Below, in pieces: positions 9,107-15,767 of a stretch of DNA of 32,676 bases. Each line of letters starts with the position of its first letter. Position 1 is the stretch's first letter. This stretch comes from Bacteroidia bacterium (GTDB taxonomy: Bacteria > Bacteroidota > Bacteroidia > SpSt-205): positions 1 through 32,676 of the forward strand of contig JANZYW010000018.1 of the NCBI GenBank assembly GCA_026413325.1, read 5' to 3'. The notes under the pieces are model-generated. The model saw nothing but the letters and a program-made list of their open reading frames with translations, made no database searches and had not been told where the DNA came from. A program made the translations under genes and the position numbers.

Positions 9107-10062
9107 GTAGGAACTACTGGGCTACGATAGGTTTGTTGTTGGTGCTTCTCGTGGGCATCGGGGTAGTTGTGTGGGGCAATCATATCGTGTCACAACGGAA
9201 TGAAGCTGCTCGTCGTTTTTCTTTTTCGGATACGGCGGCCATCCAAGGGATAACTCTCATAGAGAAGCACGGTGATACAGTTTATCGCCGTTTAGATATG
9301 CGTCGTACCAGTAAAGGATGGCGTATAGGAGATACCTTGGAGGTTTTTGAACAGCCGCTCCAGATTCTGTTGAAGACTGTGGCGGGGCAGGTTCCTCGTG
9401 CTCCCGTGCCGTCATCTGCCTTACGCAACGTGCTGCGTTTTTTGAAAGAGCATCGGATTGAGGTGGAGCTTTCTTTTCAAGATGGGCGGGTGGAGCGTTT
9501 CTATGTGGGAGGTCCTACGCCAGATCAGCGCGCTTCGTACATGCTGCGTCCAGGCAGTGACCAACCGTATGAGGTGTTTCTTCCGGGTTTTGAAGGGTAT
9601 CTCACCTCGCGCTACTACCCTGATATGGGTGTTTGGCAGCCGAATCTTGTTTTTGATGTGCGTATTCGCGACTTACAGGCGGTGCAGGTAGATTTTTGGG
9701 GGGATCCGGGGAATAGCTGGCGATTGGAGCGGTCTATGCCTATGGAGAAATGGCGCCTTGCCACAGGAGAGCCTGTCGATTCAGCGCAGGTAGATGCCTA
9801 TCTGTTGGTGTATGCGGGACGGTTTTACGCTGATGAGCTGGTATCATCCGATTCACTGGCGGGGCTATCTCCTCTGGCAGAAGTCCAGCTGATGCTCTGG
9901 TCTGGCAAAAGGTATCACTGGTTGGTATATCCTCATCGGAGTAGTCCTCTTCATTACTACGTTCGACTTCTTCACTCTCCCTACTTTACATATGCGGTGA
10001 GCCGATATGCGATAGATAGGCTCCTATATCGGCGGGTACAGTTCGTATCTCGTCCCTCCTGA
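9103..10062 (+). CDS. DUF4340 domain protein, gldG neighbour
   Basis: A 319-residue protein with one N-terminal membrane helix (ATIGLLLVLLVGIGVVVW) and a soluble, strand-rich remainder. The layout, with ITLIEKHGDTVYRR and repeated segments such as LSFQDGRVERFYVGG and VQVDFWGDPGNSWRLER, is that of DUF4340 proteins, which follow GldG-type genes in many Bacteroidota. It starts inside the gldG stop as ATGA. The function is unknown; position suggests a periplasmic accessory of the GldFG complex. It is the last gene of this unit: a 78-base gap with a new predicted promoter follows. Confidence 0.75.
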   Translation: MSRNYWATIGLLLVLLVGIGVVVWGNHIVSQRNEAARRFSFSDTAAIQGITLIEKHGDTVYRRLDMRRTSKGWRIGDTLEVFEQPLQILLKTVAGQVPRAPVPSSALRNVLRFLKEHRIEVELSFQDGRVERFYVGGPTPDQRASYMLRPGSDQPYEVFLPGFEGYLTSRYYPDMGVWQPNLVFDVRIRDLQAVQVDFWGDPGNSWRLERSMPMEKWRLATGEPVDSAQVDAYLLVYAGRFYADELVSSDSLAGLSPLAEVQLMLWSGKRYHWLVYPHRSSPLHYYVRLLHSPYFTYAVSRYAIDRLLYRRVQFVSRPS

Positions 10063-10118
10063 GGTATGATGAAGCTGTGTGAGCGGACTGGGAGGGACTG
10101 TCATTAAGGGGGGAGCAT

Positions 10119-10136
10119 TACTTTTGTTTAGATTTG
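10119..10136 (+). promoter_or_regulatory. Tandem predicted -7 boxes for the acyl-CoA dehydrogenase gene
   Basis: Two perfect TAnnTTTG boxes lie ten bases apart: TACTTTTG (10119-10126) and TAGATTTG (10129-10136). The second is four bases (TGCT) before the ATG at 10141, the spacing shared by five other genes here. The first would instead give a leader of roughly ten bases. An inverted repeat GTCCCTCC/GGAGGGAC (10052-10059 and 10091-10098) lies upstream, across the preceding stop codon, with no T-run after it. Confidence 0.55.
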
Positions 10137-10140
10137 TGCT

Positions 10141-11304
10141 ATGCAGTTTCGTTTCACTGAGGAGCAGGAGATGATTCGGCAAGCGGCTCGGGATTTTGCG
10201 CAGAATGAGCTCCTGCCAGGGGTGATAGAGCGGGATGAGACTCAGCACTTTCCCGATGCCCTCGTTCGAAGAATGGGAGAACTGGGATTTCTGGGGTTGA
10301 TGGTTTCTCCAGAGTATGGAGGAGCGGGGATGGATACGGTTAGCTATGTTCTTTTGATGGAGGAGCTGTCTAAAGTAGACGCTTCCGCCAGTGTGATTGT
10401 TTCGGTCCAGAACTCGCTTGTGAACTGGGGTATAGAGACATTTGGCACTGAGGCTCAGAAGCAAAGATACCTTCCTCGACTGGCTCGAGGAGAGTTAGTA
10501 GGCTCTTTCTGCCTCTCTGAGCCGGAGGCGGGGAGTGATGCTACCCAGCAGCGGACGATCGCCGTCCGAAAGGGAGATTTCTATATCTTAAGCGGGACGA
10601 AGAACTGGATCACCAACGCAGGCAGGGCAGGTCTCTATCTCGTGGTAGCTCAGACAGACCCGAGTAAGGGTAGCCGAGGTATCAGTGTTTTTATCGTCGA
10701 GCGGGAATGGGAAGGAGTTATCGTAGGGAAAAAAGAAGACAAGCTGGGCATCCGAGGCTCTGACACGCATACCATGATTTTCAACGATGTGAAAGTCCCT
10801 GTAGAAAATCGGATAGGAGAAGAAGGATTTGGGTTCAAGTTTGCAATGAAAACGTTAGATGGGGGGCGGATTGGGATTGCCTCTCAAGCGTTGGGTATCG
10901 CGTCGGGTGCATATGAGCTTGCATTACGATATAGTACACAGCGCCGAGCTTTTGGAGTTCCTATCGGGAAGCACCAGGCGGTAGCCTTCAAGTTAGCCCA
11001 AATGGCTACTCAGATAGAAGCCGCTCGTTTGCTTTGCTTGCGTGCGGCTCGTGCGAAAGATAGAGGGGAGCCGTACGGTCTCTTAGCTTCCATGGCGAAG
11101 TTATATGCTTCCCGCGTGGCGATGTTCGTCGCTCCTGAAGCCATCCAGGTCCACGGGGGATACGGCTATGTCAAAGAGTATCATGTGGAACGTCTCTTTC
11201 GCGATGCGAAGATAACGGAGATATACGAGGGGACGAGTGAAATCCAGCGCATCGTTATTTCTCGGGCTTTGAGTAAGGGAGAGGCTCCTTTGCTGGTGGG
11301 GTAG
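10141..11304 (+). CDS. Acyl-CoA dehydrogenase (short-chain/butyryl-CoA type)
   Basis: An FAD enzyme of 387 residues that oxidises acyl-CoA to 2-enoyl-CoA, normally passing electrons to electron-transfer flavoprotein. Family signatures are FCLSEPEAGSDA, the ITNAGRAGLYLV region, LGIRGSDTHTMIFNDVKVP, QRRAFGVPIGKHQAVAF, QVHGGYGYVKEYHVERLFRDA and ITEIYEGTSEIQRIVISR. The expected catalytic base, Glu363 in IYEGTSE, is present and placed as in short-chain and glutaryl/isovaleryl-type members, not long-chain ones. The exact chain-length preference cannot be set from sequence. It seems to be a single-gene unit. A thiolase of the same general pathway is at the right edge of the window, but not in the same operon. 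Confidence 0.95.
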   Translation: MQFRFTEEQEMIRQAARDFAQNELLPGVIERDETQHFPDALVRRMGELGFLGLMVSPEYGGAGMDTVSYVLLMEELSKVDASASVIVSVQNSLVNWGIETFGTEAQKQRYLPRLARGELVGSFCLSEPEAGSDATQQRTIAVRKGDFYILSGTKNWITNAGRAGLYLVVAQTDPSKGSRGISVFIVEREWEGVIVGKKEDKLGIRGSDTHTMIFNDVKVPVENRIGEEGFGFKFAMKTLDGGRIGIASQALGIASGAYELALRYSTQRRAFGVPIGKHQAVAFKLAQMATQIEAARLLCLRAARAKDRGEPYGLLASMAKLYASRVAMFVAPEAIQVHGGYGYVKEYHVERLFRDAKITEIYEGTSEIQRIVISRALSKGEAPLLVG

Positions 11305-11321
11305 GCCTGTCCCGACAAGGG

Positions 11322-11344
11322 GAGCTGAGAGAAAGCTCGCCTTT
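11322..11344 (+). terminator. Weak candidate terminator after acyl-CoA dehydrogenase
   Basis: A five-base stem GAGCT (11322-11326) / AGCTC (11334-11338) with a seven-base loop is followed by GCCTTTT. The stem is short and the T-run is offset, so support is weak. Position, 18 bases after the stop, is right for a terminator. Confidence 0.25.
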
Positions 11345-11440
11345 TCTGATGAGTCGCCGGCGTATGTCGAGAAAAAGAGCCGCTTTGTTTCCGTAGGGTG
11401 TAGAGGCACTCCCTGTTCGCTCCTCGCTGTTCTTTTTTGC

Positions 11441-11468
11441 ATCTCCCGTCACGGTATGAACGGGAGAT
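11441..11468. repeat. Perfect 9-base inverted repeat upstream of FTR1 permease gene
   Basis: Arms ATCTCCCGT (11441-11449) and ACGGGAGAT (11460-11468) are exact complements around a ten-base centre. The + strand downstream has no T-run, and a T-run lies only before it, so it is not a canonical terminator for the upstream gene. It ends 38 bases before the predicted -7 box of the iron permease gene, a reasonable operator position. It could also be an RNA hairpin in a read-through transcript. Confidence 0.5.
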
Positions 11469-11506
11469 AATAGGGCTTTGGCTCTCTTTATATTCAATCT
11501 AAACAG

Positions 11507-11514
11507 TAACTTTG
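11507..11514 (+). promoter_or_regulatory. Predicted promoter -7 box (TAACTTTG) for the FTR1 permease gene
   Basis: TAACTTTG is an exact TAnnTTTG match, four bases (GCGC) before the ATG at 11519. A TTTG at 11477-11480 is 26 bases upstream, somewhat too far for the standard -33 element. Confidence 0.6.
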
Positions 11515-11518
11515 GCGC

Positions 11519-12361
11519 ATGAGTGAGGCTTTCGTGGTATTCCGGGAGGCTTTAGAGGGGGTATTAGTTGTGGGTATATTGGCTCGGTTTTCACCCCGCT
11601 CGCACTGGCCTTATATCGGAGTTGGAGTATTCCTTGCGGTTGTTGTGAGTATTTTGGGTGCTTTTCTCTTGCATCGGATAGCCTCTGCCCATATGCTCTG
11701 GGAGATAGGTATTTCGCTGATGGCGGCTGTTTTGCTTTTGTCCATGGTGGTCTGGATGCGAAGGCGGTCTATTGGTTTAGCGAAAGACTTACGGGAGATT
11801 GCCCAGACGCAAGGGCGATGGATTGTATTGGCTACCAGTTTTTCGGCAGTCGCTCGAGAGGGGTTGGAGACAGTAGTTTTCTTGCGGGCCCTCTGGGGCA
11901 TGCAAGAGCGGTTTTCCTGGCTTGGAGGGGTATTGGGTTTGGCTCTCGCTTTGGGCATAGGGGTGCTTTTATTTGTCTTTACTCGGAGGGTGCCTCTCCA
12001 AAGTTTCTTCAATGTGACCTCCATTTTGCTTTTGCTTATCGCTGCGGGGATGGCAAGCTATGGAGTCCATGAGCTAATCGAGTTGGGAGAGGCACAGTAT
12101 GGCTGGGCAGCAACTCTCGCGGAGCATAAAGCATGGGACCTTTTTTCCCCACTATCTACTCCTCCTGAGAGACTCAGCTGGGCCCATCTTTTCATAGAGG
12201 GGAAGTATTATCCCCCTCTTCATCATAAGGGCTGGGTAGGGGCTATCTTGAATGCGCTGACAGGGTGGAGAGCCTCTATGACATGGGCGGAAGTAGTTAT
12301 CTGGCTGGCTGTTTTCATAGGGGGCGTCTTTTTATGGCGAAAGCAGGGTCCCTCCAGCTAA
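11519..12361 (+). CDS. FTR1/EfeU-type iron permease
   Basis: A 280-residue membrane protein with about seven hydrophobic segments. It has both family iron-binding motifs of the REGLE type: REALEG at residues 9-14 and REGLE at 113-117, each within a membrane helix. These permeases import ferric iron after oxidation of ferrous iron, together with a periplasmic or surface partner such as EfeO/EfeB or a multicopper oxidase; no such partner is seen in this window. The hydrophilic stretch near residues 195-245 probably forms a loop before the last helix. The gene appears to have its own promoter, and a perfect inverted repeat lies upstream. Whether it responds to iron is unknown. Confidence 0.88.
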   Translation: MSEAFVVFREALEGVLVVGILARFSPRSHWPYIGVGVFLAVVVSILGAFLLHRIASAHMLWEIGISLMAAVLLLSMVVWMRRRSIGLAKDLREIAQTQGRWIVLATSFSAVAREGLETVVFLRALWGMQERFSWLGGVLGLALALGIGVLLFVFTRRVPLQSFFNVTSILLLLIAAGMASYGVHELIELGEAQYGWAATLAEHKAWDLFSPLSTPPERLSWAHLFIEGKYYPPLHHKGWVGAILNALTGWRASMTWAEVVIWLAVFIGGVFLWRKQGPSS

Positions 12362-12371
12362 GCTCCTTTCG

Positions 12372-12379
12372 TATCTTTG
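12372..12379 (+). promoter_or_regulatory. Predicted promoter -7 box (TATCTTTG) for the GWxTD gene
   Basis: TATCTTTG fits TAnnTTTG exactly and is followed by four bases (AGAA) and GTG at 12384, supporting the GTG start. It lies in the 22-base gap after the iron permease stop. Confidence 0.6.
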
Positions 12380-12383
12380 AGAA

Positions 12384-13829
12384 GTGCGGCTTATCTTCGT
12401 TTCTCTCCTGGGGACTGCATGGTCGCAGGTAGCTTTCTACATCGAGCCAGTTCGCTATTTTACCTTAGAGGGGCAGCCCTATGTGGAGCTTTTTCTCGGT
12501 GTAGATGCTACCAGTTTGCGATATGTTCCCACCTCTCAGGGGTATGAAGCAGAGGCTACATTTTCTCTCGTCCTTCGAGATGCAGAGGAGAGCCCCATCT
12601 ATGCAGATAAGTTTCGCTTTGCTCTCCCCGTCCTGGCTGATACGCATCTCTCCTCTCGGCAGCGCATTTATGTCGATGTGCGTCGGCTTCGGCTTGCTCC
12701 TGGTTCTTACACTCTCGAAGTAGAGGGGAGCGATCCTCGTCAGCTTCCTCGACCTCAGCTTGTAAAGGCCATAACACAGTTTCAAGTCCCCGATACAGGC
12801 AGAAAATTTCACTTTAGTGACTTGGTATTTGCCAAGGGGCTGCGAGCCCGGCCAGGGCAGGGGTATGAGCGACATGGCCTTTCCTTAGAGCCGTGGGTTT
12901 CGAATGGCTTTTTAATCGACCCAGAGACACTGGTTGTATATGGGGAAGTGTATCACATAGACAGCTTGACGCAGGATCCCTATTATCTCCGCCTGAAAAT
13001 AGTGGATGCGCAGCGAGCGGTGGAGCTCCCTGAGTACACTTCGGTCAAAAGGCCCCGACGTCCGGGACCTTTTGAGGCATTTGCTTTTACGGTACCCTTG
13101 CTACGCCTTTTCTCGGGGGTCTATCTGGTGCAGATCGAACTGTGCAAAAATGACGGGGAGGTACTCGCCTCCTGGTATAGGCGTTTTACCCTTTTCACCA
13201 GTCGAGAGCCGATGGCGGAAGGCACAGAAGCGGAGTATGACGAGCGGTATGGCTTTCCTGAGAAAAAGCTGGATGAGCTGCTCGCAGGTATGACCTATCT
13301 GGCTACTCCAGTGGAGAAAAGCTTTATAAGCGCACTGAATACCTTCCCAGAAAAAAAGAAATTTTTTGTAGCTTTTTGGAAAAAGAGAGAATCTCGGGGA
13401 GCGGGCCTCACTTTCAAGGAGTTTTTACAGCGGTTTGAATATGCGCAGCAGCATTTCAAATCTTCTTTGCGGCCAGGATGGCGTACCGATCGCGGTCGCG
13501 TTTTTATCCAATATGGCCCACCTAATGACATGCAGTTTTTCTACAATGAGCCCGACAAGTACCCGTACCAGATATGGACCTATAATCAGATCGGTTCGCA
13601 AGGGCAGGTGATATTTGTATTTTATGACCCCGATCTGATCACAGGAGAGTATCCCTTGCTCCACTCCAATAAGTTGGGGGAGCTCCAGAATCGGAACTGG
13701 AGAGCGTTTCTCCTTCGTGCACGCGCGGCTTCGACGGGGGAGACCGAGCGTTATCAGCGGTTCGGCAGTGGAGGGGCCTTTCTCTTCCGGGATGATCAGA
13801 CTATTGGTTTTACTCGAGACGACAGGTGA
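12384..13829 (+). CDS. GWxTD domain protein, exported
   Basis: A 481-residue protein with a short signal peptide (MRLIFVSLLGTAWSQ), so probably periplasmic or outer-membrane associated. The N-terminal two thirds contain beta-rich modules, for example LRLAPGSYTLEVEGSD and FSGVYLVQIELCKNDGEVLASWYRRF. The C-terminal part has the defining motif GWRTDRGRVFIQYGPP (Gly365-Trp366-Arg367-Thr368-Asp369), followed by IWTYNQIGSQGQVIFVFYD. GWxTD proteins are found in Bacteroidota and relatives, and their role is unknown. The GTG start gives a clean signal peptide and stands four bases after a -7 box. It is probably a single-gene unit. Confidence 0.9.
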   Translation: MRLIFVSLLGTAWSQVAFYIEPVRYFTLEGQPYVELFLGVDATSLRYVPTSQGYEAEATFSLVLRDAEESPIYADKFRFALPVLADTHLSSRQRIYVDVRRLRLAPGSYTLEVEGSDPRQLPRPQLVKAITQFQVPDTGRKFHFSDLVFAKGLRARPGQGYERHGLSLEPWVSNGFLIDPETLVVYGEVYHIDSLTQDPYYLRLKIVDAQRAVELPEYTSVKRPRRPGPFEAFAFTVPLLRLFSGVYLVQIELCKNDGEVLASWYRRFTLFTSREPMAEGTEAEYDERYGFPEKKLDELLAGMTYLATPVEKSFISALNTFPEKKKFFVAFWKKRESRGAGLTFKEFLQRFEYAQQHFKSSLRPGWRTDRGRVFIQYGPPNDMQFFYNEPDKYPYQIWTYNQIGSQGQVIFVFYDPDLITGEYPLLHSNKLGELQNRNWRAFLLRARAASTGETERYQRFGSGGAFLFRDDQTIGFTRDDR

Positions 13830-13894
13830 GAAAGAGGCACGGATCGGGACGCGGCTTTAGGCCATTTGTCCGGGGGGACTTTCTGCGTTGACTC

Positions 13895-13924
13895 TGAAAC
13901 CCCTCTAAACCCTGGGGGTTTTCA
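13895..13924. terminator. Candidate hairpin downstream of the GWxTD gene
   Basis: TGAAACCCC (13895-13903) can pair with GGGGGTTTTCA (13914-13924), leaving small bulges and a ten-base loop. It sits 66 bases after the GWxTD stop and at the 3' end of the possible - strand frame. No T-run follows on either strand beyond the stem itself, so a terminator role is only plausible. Confidence 0.3.
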
Positions 13925-14273
13925 GGCTCCAAGGTGCTCTTCCTTTCTCGTGGAGGTAATTTATGAACTGTACCAGTCCGTGGATGAGGGAAAAGGTTCG
14001 CTCTCGTTCTACTTTGCGTATCTTTTTTAGGTAAGCGGCCCATGCGAGTATTTCAACCTGGGCTCTCTTTTGTTCTCGGGCGAGAAATTGGTGCAAAGGG
14101 ACTTTCATTGTCTGAGTAGAGGGGTATCGCCAGCGAAGGAATGCTTGGATTGCGGCCGTAGGTGAGGTCGACTTGGGAGTTCTCTGGGTCTGCATCAAGA
14201 CATATACGAAAAAACTACAAATGAGGGTTGCGAGCTCAAGGAGTGTACAGAAAGGGTTTCGTTGTGAAAGCAA
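13905..14273 (-). CDS. Possible small membrane-anchored protein, uncertain
   Basis: A 122-codon frame starting with TTG, or 96 codons from the ATG at 14195. The longer form has an N-terminal hydrophobic segment (CTLLELATLICSFFVYVLM) and then a basic, helical-looking tail containing FLAREQKRAQVEILAWAAY. The sequence reads like a protein and fills an otherwise empty gap. Against it: the start is TTG with no promoter box in front, it is alone on the - strand in a run of + strand genes, and its coding strand is C/A-rich while the recognised genes here have G/T-rich coding strands. I recognise no family. Confidence 0.3.
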   Translation of the reverse strand: MLSQRNPFCTLLELATLICSFFVYVLMQTQRTPKSTSPTAAIQAFLRWRYPSTQTMKVPLHQFLAREQKRAQVEILAWAAYLKKIRKVERERTFSLIHGLVQFINYLHEKGRAPWSLKTPRV

Positions 14274-14288
14274 TTTGTTTTCTCTACT

Positions 14289-15767
14289 GTGACAAAAAAA
14301 GTAGCTCTCTGGCTGCTAAATGACCTGCGGCTGCATGACCATCCTGCTTTGCATGCAGCGCTTCAAGTGCGGCCCACCGAACTTTTATTCGTGTATGTGT
14401 GGGGCCCCCCCTCGGTACGATGGGGAAAGTACTCTTTCCCACCCGAGTGGCCGCTTTCTTTGTCTCGGCTAAGCTCCCCTCGACAGCGTTTCCTCCTACA
14501 GGCGCTCCTTGAGTTAAGCCAACGGGTTCATCTGGTTCTCCTCGAAGGAGAACCACAGGAAGTGATACCCCCGTGGATGGCTCAAGAAGGGATCTCTGCG
14601 CTTTATGCTATCCGAGAGTGGGCTCCTGAGGAAGTTCGGTATCAGAATGCGGTATCGCAAGTTCTCCAGAGAGAGGGAAAATCGCTATTCCTGTACGAGG
14701 GGAATGCCTTGTATGAGCGAGAGCAGCTTCCTTTTGCAGTGGAGGCTCTTCCGCAGGTATTCACCCGATTTCGACAATTGGTGGAGCGAAGCTCTTCGGT
14801 GAAAATGCCGTTGGAGTCGCCGCCTTCCCTCCCTTCTTTTCCTTCCGAGGAATCTCAGAAATGGCTGAGGCATCGTCTCTCGGATCTTCCTCCACCGCAT
14901 GCACAAGCCTTTCCCTTCGAGGGAGGGGAGCAAAAAGGAAAAGAATGGCTTCAGCGGTATTTTGCAGGTCCTCTTTTTACTTATAAGCAGACCCGGAATG
15001 GGTTCATGGGGTCGACCTTTAGCAGCCATCTCTCGCCTTGGTTGGCAGTAGGGTGCCTTTCTCCTCGGTGGGTATATGCCCAGCTTCGGGCAGCGGAGAG
15101 GCGAGAGGGGGCCAATGACTCTACCTATTGGCTTTTTTTCGAGCTCTTATGGAGGGAATACTTTCGCTGGCTTATGGTTCGGTGGAGGGGCAAAATGTTC
15201 GCTGCGGGGGGTATCCGGGGCTACCAGCTCCCGTGGAAGCAGGAAGAGCGTCTTCTGGAGGCATGGATAGAGGGGAAGACTGGCTATCCGATAGTAGATG
15301 CCGCCATGCGAGAGTTGGGGGCCACGGGTTGGACTTCTAACCGGGCGCGTCAGATCGTAGCCAGCTTTCTAACAAAGAACCTCTTTTTAGACTGGCGGTG
15401 GGGAGCTGCATACTTCGAGACACAACTGATAGATTATGATGTATACAGCAACTGGGGAAACTGGCTATATCAGGCAGGCGTGGGTACGGATGGGAGGGGA
15501 TTTCGATGGTTTGATCCGGTACGACAAGCGAAGCTATATGATCCAGAAGGACATTTTATCCGGCAGTGGGTGCCAGAACTGCGAGGGGTTTCTGCGCCAC
15601 GGGTGTACATGCCTGACCCCGGGTATCGAGAGGGCTTAGGATATCCTACCCCTGTGGTGGACTGGCGAGCCAGCCTCGCCTATGCGAAGGACACGTACTG
15701 GCGCACCGTTCAGGGAGCCCCGAAGGGTAATCAGCTTCTGCGGCTTTTTCAGGATGAGGAGACATGA
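14289..15767 (+). CDS. DASH-type cryptochrome/photolyase
   Basis: A flavoprotein of 492 residues. CRY-DASH proteins bind FAD and usually a folate antenna, and repair cyclobutane dimers in single-stranded DNA or act in light signalling. The GTG start yields MTKKVALWLLNDLRLHDHPAL, the expected Rossmann antenna domain. The C-terminal FAD domain shows TYKQTRNGFMG, LSPWLAVGCLSPRWVY, STYWLFFELLWREYFRW, TGWTSNRARQIVASFL, LIDYDVYSNWGNWLYQAGVG and KLYDPEGHFIRQWVPEL, all in family order. The LFFELLWREYFRW and RNGFMGSTFSS blocks favour DASH over class I photolyase. Its stop overlaps the ATG of the carotenoid synthase (ATGA, 15764-15767), making it the probable first gene of a seven-gene operon. Confidence 0.92.
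   Translation: MTKKVALWLLNDLRLHDHPALHAALQVRPTELLFVYVWGPPSVRWGKYSFPPEWPLSLSRLSSPRQRFLLQALLELSQRVHLVLLEGEPQEVIPPWMAQEGISALYAIREWAPEEVRYQNAVSQVLQREGKSLFLYEGNALYEREQLPFAVEALPQVFTRFRQLVERSSSVKMPLESPPSLPSFPSEESQKWLRHRLSDLPPPHAQAFPFEGGEQKGKEWLQRYFAGPLFTYKQTRNGFMGSTFSSHLSPWLAVGCLSPRWVYAQLRAAERREGANDSTYWLFFELLWREYFRWLMVRWRGKMFAAGGIRGYQLPWKQEERLLEAWIEGKTGYPIVDAAMRELGATGWTSNRARQIVASFLTKNLFLDWRWGAAYFETQLIDYDVYSNWGNWLYQAGVGTDGRGFRWFDPVRQAKLYDPEGHFIRQWVPELRGVSAPRVYMPDPGYREGLGYPTPVVDWRASLAYAKDTYWRTVQGAPKGNQLLRLFQDEET

Larger units (their letters stand above)
13830..14288. other. 459-base gap between GWxTD and CRY-DASH genes
   Basis: This is the largest stretch without a confident gene. It holds a hairpin at 13895-13924, a possible - strand reading frame (13905-14273), and the region expected to contain the promoter of the CRY-DASH/carotenoid operon. 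No perfect TAnnTTTG box lies before the GTG at 14289; the nearest match is GCAATTTG (14270-14277), with the first two bases wrong. No tRNA-like structure was recognised. Confidence 0.6.

Noticed and set aside
10024-10464. 146-codon - strand frame
   Set aside because: It spans the DUF4340 end, the promoter gap and the start of a clear acyl-CoA dehydrogenase; no protein-like features.
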